Shown piece after piece: positions 58,188-64,000 of a DNA stretch of 64,000 bases. This DNA comes from Shinella sp. CPCC 101442 (GTDB lineage: Bacteria > Pseudomonadota > Alphaproteobacteria > Rhizobiales > Rhizobiaceae), in assembly GCF_024704725.1 (NCBI RefSeq), contig NZ_JALIQS010000007.1, positions 62,001 through 126,000 of the forward strand, written 5' to 3'. Numbering within the stretch: position 1 is the first letter of the stretch; each line of letters opens with the position of its first letter. The notes beneath the pieces were generated by a model. That model was not told the origin of the DNA. It did no database searches and saw only the letters and a program-made list of their open reading frames with translations. A program made the position numbers and the translations under genes.

Positions 58188-58348
58188 GCGCGGAAACAAT
58201 CATGGTCGGACTCACCATCCTTTTCACGATCTTCATCAGCGTGGTCTTCACCTTCGACTTCACGCGCACGATCCTCGACATGAAGCGGGATCGCGCGGCC
58301 TTGAAGGCCACCAGGCTGAAAACAGAAGCAGGCGGCTTCGGCGTTTAA
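58184..58348 (+). CDS. Tiny membrane protein 2 (54 residues)
   Basis: A 54-codon frame starts with a GTG overlapping the stop of the preceding tiny gene. It holds one hydrophobic helix (MVGLTILFTIFISVVFTFDF) then a basic helical tail (DMKRDRAALKATRLKTEAGG). An ATG at 58202 is an alternative start. A terminator follows. It is not recognised. Confidence 0.5.
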   Translation: MSAETIMVGLTILFTIFISVVFTFDFTRTILDMKRDRAALKATRLKTEAGGFGV

Positions 58349-58408
58349 CACGCCCCCTTGCCGCCGATCCTGCGGGTGGCCTTTCCTCCGGGCTGCCCGC
58401 AACAAATG

Positions 58409-58447
58409 AAAAGCCGGACGGTCGTTCCCTGCCCGTCCGGCTTTTTC
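58409..58447. terminator. Bidirectional terminator between the tiny genes and gyrA
   Basis: AAGCCGGACGG - TCGTTCCCTG - CCCGTCCGGCTT has a T-run on the plus strand and an AAAA (T-run on minus) on the other side. It can end both the tiny membrane genes and gyrA. Confidence 0.85.
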
Positions 58448-58469
58448 GTGTCTTGAAGATGCGAGGCTG

Positions 58470-61259
58470 TTACGCCTCGCCCTCGCCTGCATCACCGGCC
58501 TCGACTTCGCCTTCGGCAACCGCGGCTTCCGCCTCGCCCTCGGCGTCTTCATCGCCTTCCGGTTCGCTGATGCGCTCGACCGAGACCACCTTCTCGTCCT
58601 TGGCGGTCGAGAAGATCGTGACGCCCTTTGTGGCGCGGCTCGCGATGCGGATGCCGTCGACCGGCACGCGGATCAGCTGGCCGCCGTCGGAGACGAGCAT
58701 CAGCTGGTTCTTCTCCTCGACCGGGAAGGCGGCGACGAGTTCGCCGATCTCGTTGGTCTTGGACGTATCCGTGGCGCGGATGCCCTTGCCGCCGCGGCCG
58801 GAGGTGCGGAAGTCGTAGGAGGACGACCGCTTGCCGAAACCCTTCTGCGAGACGGTCAGGACGAACTGCTCGCGAGCCTTGAGTTCCTGATAACGCTCTT
58901 CCGTGAGATCGCCGACTTCGCCGACCTCCTCGCCAACAAGCGCGATATCCTCCTCGTCGACACCGCTGGCGCGGCGTTCGGTGGCGGAACGCTTGAGATA
59001 GGCGGCGCGTTCCCACGGTTCGGCCTCGACATGGCTGACGATCGTCATCGAGATGATGCGGTCGCCGGCACCCAGGTTGATACCGCGCACACCGACCGAA
59101 TTGCGGCCGGCAAAGACGCGCACGTCATCGACCGGGAAGCGGATGCACTGGCCGAGCGCCGTCGTCATCAGCACGTCGTCCTGCTCGGTGCAGGTTTCGA
59201 CATTGAGGATCTCGTCGCCCTCTTCCTCGAGCTTCATCGCGATCTTGCCGTTGCGGTTGACCTGGACGAAGTCCGACAGCTTGTTGCGGCGAACCGTGCC
59301 GCGGGTCGTCGAGAACATGACGTCGAGGTTTTCCCACGTCGTTTCGTCCTCGGGCAGCGGCATGATGGTGGTGATGCGTTCGCCGGGCTCGATCGGCAGC
59401 ATGTTGATGAGCGCCTTGCCCTTCGACTGCGGCGTACCGATCGGCAGGCGCCAGACCTTCTCCTTGTAGACGATGCCACGCGAGGAGAAGAAGAGAACCG
59501 GCGTGTGCGTGTTGGCGACGAAGAGGCGGGTCGCGAAATCCTCATCCTTCATGGCCATGCCCGAGCGGCCCTTGCCGCCGCGGCGCTGCGCACGATAGGT
59601 CGCAAGCGGCACGCGCTTGACATAACCCGCATGCGACACGGTCACCACCATGTCTTCGCGGGCAATCAGGTCCTCGTCGTCCATATCCGGACCGCCCTCG
59701 ACGATCACGGAACGGCGTGGCGTGCCGAATTCGTCGCGAACGGCGATCAGTTCGTCCTTGACGATGGTCATGATGCGCAGGCGCGACGAGAGGATATCGA
59801 GGTAATCCTTGATCTCCTCGCCGATCTTGTTGAGCTCTTCGTCGATTTCGTCGCGGCCGAGCGCCGTGAGGCGGGCGAGACGCAGTTCGAGGATGGCGCG
59901 GGCCTGCTCTTCGGAAAGATTGTAGGTCTGGTCCTCGTTGATGCGGTGGCGCGGATCGTCGATGAGCTTGATCAGGACATCGACATCCTTGGCCGGCCAG
60001 CGGCGCTCCATCAACTGCTCGCGCGCCGTCTGCGGATCGGGCGCACGGCGGATGAGCGCGATCACCTCGTCGATATTGGCGACGGCGATGGCGAGACCCA
60101 CCAGGACATGGGCGCGGTCGCGCGCCTTGCGCAGCAGATACTTCGTGCGGCGGCTGACGACTTCCTCGCGGAAGGAGACGAAGGCGCGCAGCATGTCGAG
60201 CAGCGTCATCAGTTCCGGCTTGCCGCCGTTCAACGCCACCATGTTGCAGCCAAACGAGGTCTGCAGCGGCGTGTATCGATAGAGCTGGTTCAGGATGACA
60301 TCGGCATTGGCATCGCGCTTCAGCTCGACCACGACGCGATAGCCGTCGCGGTCGGACTCGTCGCGAAGATCGGAAATGCCCTCGATGCGCTTGTCGCGCA
60401 CCAGTTCGGCCATCTTCTCGATCATCGTCGCCTTGTTCACCTGGAAGGGAACTTCCGTGATGATGATCTGCTCGCGGTCGCCGCGCATCGGCTCGATGGC
60501 GGCGCGGCCGCGCATGACGACGGAACCGCGACCTGTCTCATAGGCCTGGCGAATGCCGGCGCGACCGAGGATCAGCGCGCCGGTCGGGAAATCCGGACCC
60601 GGAATGTGCTGCATCAGGTCCAAAAGCTCGATGGCCGGATTGTCGATCAGCGCGATACAGCCGTTGATGACTTCGGAGAGATTGTGCGGCGGAATGTTCG
60701 TCGCCATGCCGACGGCGATGCCACCCGCGCCGTTGACCAGGAGGTTCGGGAATTTTGCGGGAACGACGACCGGCTCGCTCATCGTGCCGTCGTAGTTGTC
60801 GCGGAAGTTGACCGTTTCCTTGTCGAGGTCGTCGAGCAGCGAATGGGCGGCCTTCTCCAGGCGGCATTCCGTGTAACGCTGGGCGGCCGGCGGGTCGCCA
60901 TCGATGGAGCCGAAATTGCCCTGGCCGTCGATCAGCGGCAGGCGAAGCGACCAATCCTGCGCCATGCGGGCCAATGCGTCGTAGATCGCCGAGTCGCCGT
61001 GCGGATGGTATTTACCCATCACGTCACCGGTCACGCGGGCCGACTTCACATACTTCTTGTTCCAGTCGACGCCCATCTCGCTCATCGAGTAGAGGATGCG
61101 CCGGTGCACGGGCTTCAGACCATCACGCACATCGGGCAGCGCGCGGGACACGATCACGCTCATGGCGTAGTCGAGATAGGACCGCTGCATTTCCTCGATG
61201 ATGGAAATCGGCTCAATGCCGGGAGGGTTCTTGCCGCCGGGTGTCGATTGTTCTGTCAA
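58470..61259 (-). CDS. gyrA: DNA gyrase subunit A
   Basis: The 929-residue product has the full breakage-reunion domain and beta-pinwheel. The catalytic Tyr is in [10 protein letters not shown] and the GyrA box is QRRGGKG. The quinolone-resistance region reads [10 protein letters not shown], with Ser and Asp at the positions of E. coli Ser83 and Asp87, so there is no resistance substitution there. The C-terminal tail is acidic ([20 protein letters not shown]). It introduces negative supercoils with GyrB. A 770-codon antisense frame here is a shadow. Confidence 0.97.
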   Translation of the reverse strand: MTEQSTPGGKNPPGIEPISIIEEMQRSYLDYAMSVIVSRALPDVRDGLKPVHRRILYSMSEMGVDWNKKYVKSARVTGDVMGKYHPHGDSAIYDALARMAQDWSLRLPLIDGQGNFGSIDGDPPAAQRYTECRLEKAAHSLLDDLDKETVNFRDNYDGTMSEPVVVPAKFPNLLVNGAGGIAVGMATNIPPHNLSEVINGCIALIDNPAIELLDLMQHIPGPDFPTGALILGRAGIRQAYETGRGSVVMRGRAAIEPMRGDREQIIITEVPFQVNKATMIEKMAELVRDKRIEGISDLRDESDRDGYRVVVELKRDANADVILNQLYRYTPLQTSFGCNMVALNGGKPELMTLLDMLRAFVSFREEVVSRRTKYLLRKARDRAHVLVGLAIAVANIDEVIALIRRAPDPQTAREQLMERRWPAKDVDVLIKLIDDPRHRINEDQTYNLSEEQARAILELRLARLTALGRDEIDEELNKIGEEIKDYLDILSSRLRIMTIVKDELIAVRDEFGTPRRSVIVEGGPDMDDEDLIAREDMVVTVSHAGYVKRVPLATYRAQRRGGKGRSGMAMKDEDFATRLFVANTHTPVLFFSSRGIVYKEKVWRLPIGTPQSKGKALINMLPIEPGERITTIMPLPEDETTWENLDVMFSTTRGTVRRNKLSDFVQVNRNGKIAMKLEEEGDEILNVETCTEQDDVLMTTALGQCIRFPVDDVRVFAGRNSVGVRGINLGAGDRIISMTIVSHVEAEPWERAAYLKRSATERRASGVDEEDIALVGEEVGEVGDLTEERYQELKAREQFVLTVSQKGFGKRSSSYDFRTSGRGGKGIRATDTSKTNEIGELVAAFPVEEKNQLMLVSDGGQLIRVPVDGIRIASRATKGVTIFSTAKDEKVVSVERISEPEGDEDAEGEAEAAVAEGEVEAGDAGEGEA

Positions 61260-61476
61260 TTTCGGTCACGATCGTTGTTCAGAATCAGATGCAATTTTAT
61301 AGCCTACCGAGGCTTGAAGCGCCAATTTTGCCAAGGGTTGTGAACAGGCTTTTCCCAGGAAATCCGCCAATTTGCGCATTTTCATGGCCACCCTTCCCTT
61401 ACGGGGCACGCTCGCCTAACAATGGGGCGACAAGGCCATCAAAAACGGCCGCTCAACGGCGAGGGGAACGCCTGTC

Positions 61477-62103
61477 ATGAACATCGATCTCGTGGTCAAT
61501 GCGCTCACGACGCTTCTCGTGACCATCGATCCGCCCGGCCTCGCGCCCATCTTCCTCGGCCTGACAGTGGGCATGACGCGGCCGCAGCGCAAGCAGGTCG
61601 CACTGCGCGGCTCCATCATCGCCTTCTGCATCCTCGCGGTCTTCGCGCTGACGGGGGCGGGCGTGCTGTCGTTGCTCGGCATCTCCATCGGCGCCTTCCG
61701 CATCGCCGGCGGCCTGCTCCTGTTCTGGATCGCCTTCGAAATGATCTTCGAGCGCCGCAACGAGCGGAAGGAGAAGACGAGCGAAGTGGCCATCACCCGC
61801 GATCACATTCACAACATCGCGGTGTTTCCGCTTGCCCTGCCGCTGATTGCCGGCCCCGGCGCGATCTCGGCAACGATCCTCCTCTCCGGCTCCTTCCCGT
61901 CCGCGCTGGAACGCACCGCCCTTATCGGCGTGCTCGCGCTCTGCATCGGCATCCTCTTCCTGGCGCTCGTCATCGCCGACCGCATCGATCGCTTCCTCGG
62001 CAATACCGGCCGCGCCATCCTCACGCGCCTGCTCGGCGTCATCCTGGCGGCGCTTGCGGTGCAGTTCGTCGTGGACGGGGTAAAGTCGGCCTTCGCGCTC
62101 TGA
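61477..62103 (+). CDS. MarC-family integral membrane protein
   Basis: The 208-residue product has six helices. It shows the MarC hallmarks TIDPPGLAPIFLGLT near the start, FRIAGGLLLFWIAFEM, and FPLALPLIAGPGAISATILL in the middle. The function of MarC proteins is not established; the earlier link to multidrug resistance is not supported. It is divergent from gyrA, as in many rhizobia. Confidence 0.9.
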   Translation: MNIDLVVNALTTLLVTIDPPGLAPIFLGLTVGMTRPQRKQVALRGSIIAFCILAVFALTGAGVLSLLGISIGAFRIAGGLLLFWIAFEMIFERRNERKEKTSEVAITRDHIHNIAVFPLALPLIAGPGAISATILLSGSFPSALERTALIGVLALCIGILFLALVIADRIDRFLGNTGRAILTRLLGVILAALAVQFVVDGVKSAFAL

Positions 62104-62110
62104 TGCGTCT

Positions 62111-62643
62111 CTATGGCAGCGAGAGATAGGCGGGCGGCACGCAATCCGTCAGCCCGACACCATTCTCCGCCTGCCAGAAGACAAATCCATCGGCCTGCAT
62201 GCGGTTTGCCGCAACCGTCAGAACCACGGGCTTCCCATGCCGCTGGCCGACCTTGATGGCCGTCGTGGCATCTGCCGAGAGGTGCACCTTCTGCCGCGTC
62301 TGTGGCAGCAACCCCTCACGCAAGATCGCGTCCTGCGCTGTCACCGCAGTTCCATGAAACAGGATTTCCGGCGGGACCACCGGAGCCAGGCCGAGATCGA
62401 CAGGCACCGAATGCCCCTGCGCGGCCCGGATGCGATGCCCGTCATCGGAAAGCGTGAAGCGCTTCTTGTCGCTTTCGGAAACGACGATCCGCAGGCGCTC
62501 CTCGTCGATATCGTTCCCGGCAAGGCGCACCTTGGCGATTAGCTCCTCCACCGCCACCCAGCCGCCCGGATCGAGCACGATGCCGATCGTTTGCGGCTGT
62601 GCCGAAGCACAAGGCTGAGAAACTTGCGGATATCCTTGCTCAC
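62111..62643 (-). pseudogene. kptA: Frameshifted RNA 2'-phosphotransferase
   Basis: Two frames together make a full KptA/Tpt1. From a GTG at 62643 (with CGGGGAT upstream) the sequence reads SKDIRKFLSLVLRH, then the frame is lost. From about 62597 the next frame continues as IGIVLDPGGWVAVEEL and runs to the end with ILFHGT, KVHLSAD, GQRHGKPVVL and LTDCVPPAYL. The normal sequence at the junction would be CACAAGCCGCAA; the window has CACAGCCGCAA, one base short. The remaining intact frame lacks the N-terminal LRH. The enzyme family transfers 2'-phosphate from RNA to NAD+. This could be a true mutation or a sequencing error. Confidence 0.8.
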
Positions 62644-62965
62644 AATATCCCCGAACTGCACCTGTTGTTGCCGCATATCCGTCCGTGCGGCAGAAACGTG
62701 CAACTGCCCCTATCTATTCGCCGCTCCTCTCGGGATCGCGGCAATCGCCCATGGAGCGAGCCTTTGTATCGATCTCCTTCGCCGAAGAGAAGGCGCTGCC
62801 GGGTGGAGGAGGCGCAGACGGAGACGGAACATCAGCGCGTCTTCGTCTCGGCCCTTGGTGACCGTTTTTGGGTGGGAAGACGGCATGAGCGGCGACATTA
62901 CAGTTCTCTCGCGATGGCCCTGTTTTCAGCACAGTGCCAGAAGGCGCGACATTCCATGCCTGATG
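62644..62965. other. Intergenic region kptA / cupin
   Basis: About 320 bases. Frames across it are short, rich in Arg and Pro, and read like non-coding rhizobial intergenic sequence. One segment (about 62720-62870) resembles what I recall of dispersed rhizobial intergenic sequence, but no second copy is seen in the window. No gene is claimed. Confidence 0.35.
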
Positions 62966-63367
62966 TCAGGGATTTTCCGCAAACCACTTGACGATGGAAG
63001 GCATGTTCTCCTCGAAACCGCCGGGCAGGAAGACGTTGAGCAGGCCGACACGCTCGTCCGTCCGGTTCTCGAAGTCGTGCATCACTTTTGCCGGAATGCG
63101 CACGAAACTGCCGGCCGGCGCCTCCAGCCATTCTTCGCCGGCAAGGATGCTTGCCACGCCCGAAAGAACATAGAACAGCTCGACATTGTCCGCATGGAAA
63201 TGCGCGCCCGGTCCCGATGTCTTCGGCTCCAGCCACCATTCGGAAACGCAGTACCCATTCCCCGTCTCGCCGTGATCGGCCTTGAAGACCGCATTCATGC
63301 GCCCGAGCGGATAGGTTCGCCCCTCGCCCGGTCGGAGGAAAAGCACGTCCGTCTCGGTCTTTTCCAT
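62966..63367 (-). CDS. Cupin-domain protein
   Basis: The 133-residue product is a single-domain cupin. Motif 1 reads GAHFHADNVELFYVLSG and motif 2 reads PAKVMHDFENRTD, with His residues for metal. The start is taken at the ATG at 63367 (MEKTETDV). The function is unknown; small cupins are often isomerases, dioxygenases or sensors. It lies downstream of ssb on the same strand, beyond a terminator. Confidence 0.75.
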   Translation of the reverse strand: MEKTETDVLFLRPGEGRTYPLGRMNAVFKADHGETGNGYCVSEWWLEPKTSGPGAHFHADNVELFYVLSGVASILAGEEWLEAPAGSFVRIPAKVMHDFENRTDERVGLLNVFLPGGFEENMPSIVKWFAENP

Positions 63368-63413
63368 GCGTCTGCCGCGCCTCCCGCACAATCGGCCGTT
63401 ACCGGCCGCACCA

Positions 63414-63444
63414 AAGAAAAAGGCCGGCGTTTTGCCGGCCTTTC
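63414..63444 (-). terminator. Rho-independent terminator of ssb
   Basis: On the minus strand AAAGGCCGGC - AAAAC - GCCGGCCTTTTTC lies just after the ssb stop. Confidence 0.85.
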
Positions 63445-63453
63445 GTCCCGTTC

Positions 63454-63990
63454 TCAGAACGGAATGTCGTCGTCCATGTCGCGTGACAGCGAACCGCCGC
63501 CACCCGAACGGCTGCCACCGCCGCTACTGCTGCCGCCACTGCCGCCTCCCGAAGCGGGGCGTGATCCGTAATCGTCGTAGTTCGGCGCGCCGCCGCCGCC
63601 GAAATCGCTGCCGCCGCGGCTTGCGCCGCCGCCTTCACCGCGACCATCCAGCATGGTCAGCGTCGAGTTGAAGCCCTGCAGCACAATTTCCGTCGAATAC
63701 CGGTCGTTGCCCGTCTGGTCCTGCCACTTGCGGGTCTGCAACGCGCCTTCGATGTAGAGCTTGGCGCCCTTCTTCACATATTGCTCGATGACCTTGCAGA
63801 GTGGCTCGCTGAAGACGACGACAGTGTGCCATTCGGTTTTTTCGCGACGCTCGCCGCTGTTGCGGTCCCGCCAGGATTCCGACGTGGCGATGCGCAGGTT
63901 GGCGATTGGCCGACCGTCCTGCGTGCGCCGGATTTCCGGGTCCGCACCGACGTTCCCGATCAAGATCACCTTGTTGACGCTTCCAGCCAT
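63454..63990 (-). CDS. ssb: Single-stranded DNA-binding protein
   Basis: The 178-residue product has the OB-fold start (MAGSVNKVILIGNVGADPEI), TEWHTVVVFSEPLCKVIEQY and KKGAKLYIEGALQTRKWQD. A long Gly/Ser-rich linker (about 120-165) and the acidic tip DMDDDIPF follow, the docking site for partner proteins. It binds ssDNA in replication and repair. No alphaproteobacterial SOS box is visible in the few bases upstream of the start within the window. Confidence 0.97.
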   Translation of the reverse strand: MAGSVNKVILIGNVGADPEIRRTQDGRPIANLRIATSESWRDRNSGERREKTEWHTVVVFSEPLCKVIEQYVKKGAKLYIEGALQTRKWQDQTGNDRYSTEIVLQGFNSTLTMLDGRGEGGGASRGGSDFGGGGAPNYDDYGSRPASGGGSGGSSSGGGSRSGGGGSLSRDMDDDIPF

Positions 63991-64000
63991 ACCCGTCTTT

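Noticed and set aside
58470-61259. Possible quinolone-resistance change in GyrA
   Set aside because: The key positions read Ser and Asp in [10 protein letters not shown], the susceptible state.
59031-61343. 770-codon open frame antisense to gyrA
   Set aside because: It is a shadow of gyrA; no signal of an independent protein.
62591-63571. 326-codon frame across kptA start, the intergenic gap and the cupin gene
   Set aside because: The translation is Arg/Pro-rich, and it lies antisense to the kptA N-terminus and the cupin gene.

Overview
The window is a stretch of GC-rich alphaproteobacterial chromosome and looks like Rhizobiaceae (Rhizobium, Agrobacterium, Shinella or Ensifer type; the genus cannot be fixed by eye). 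Evidence: a trigger factor with a long Lys/Ala tail, an alphaproteobacterial LexA with a direct-repeat SOS box (GTTC-N7-GTTC), a phosphatidylcholine synthase, a DUF2336 protein, a DUF992 protein, and the gyrA-marC-ssb and tmk-holB-metG-tatD neighbourhoods. Coding density is high, with few intergenic gaps over 300 bases. I see no insertion sequences, prophage or CRISPR.

Layout. 1-8.2 kb: end of tig, a degenerate citrate-lyase-like protein, a DUF2336 protein, a lipoprotein-like protein, parE, a secreted alpha/beta hydrolase, and a caspase-fold protein with Sel1 repeats plus a small secreted partner. 8.4-16.6 kb: housekeeping block tpiA-secG-pyrG, convergent gltA, comEC and lexA. 16.9-28.2 kb: the accessory-looking part. 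It holds a serralysin-type RTX metalloprotease, a small secreted protein, a ferric-reductase-like flavocytochrome, and a four-gene cluster encoding a tetra-CxxCH cytochrome c fused to DUF4384, an OmpA-family protein, and two secreted caspase-fold proteases, each with an EF-hand loop and one with DUF4384. 28.4-43.4 kb: tRNA-Lys, ccdA-like, an AEC transporter, a UbiH-like monooxygenase, pcs, a quinone oxidoreductase, a complete BMP-type nucleoside ABC transporter, a GntR regulator, a YbaL-type antiporter, several small rhizobial proteins and tRNA-Ser. 43.6-51.9 kb: rlpA, a D,D-carboxypeptidase homologue, tmk, holB, metG, tatD, an MBL-fold hydrolase and purC. 52.2-64 kb: GNAT, DUF4864, tgt-queA, a YdcZ-type DMT protein, two cyclophilins, coaD, two tiny overlapping membrane ORFs, gyrA, marC, a frameshifted kptA, a cupin and ssb.

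The best candidate for an undescribed system is 20.8-28.2 kb. All four products carry export signals, so a multiheme cytochrome, a peptidoglycan-binding OmpA domain and two Ca2+-binding caspase-like proteases should meet in the periplasm. DUF4384 occurs in both the first and last genes. A third caspase-fold protein lies 12 kb upstream. Other points of note: a one-base deletion in kptA, a TGT that has lost three of four zinc ligands, a D,D-carboxypeptidase homologue lacking the Ser of SxN and the Lys of KTG, and an inverted pair of dispersed repeats, one copy of which reads into the OmpA signal peptide.
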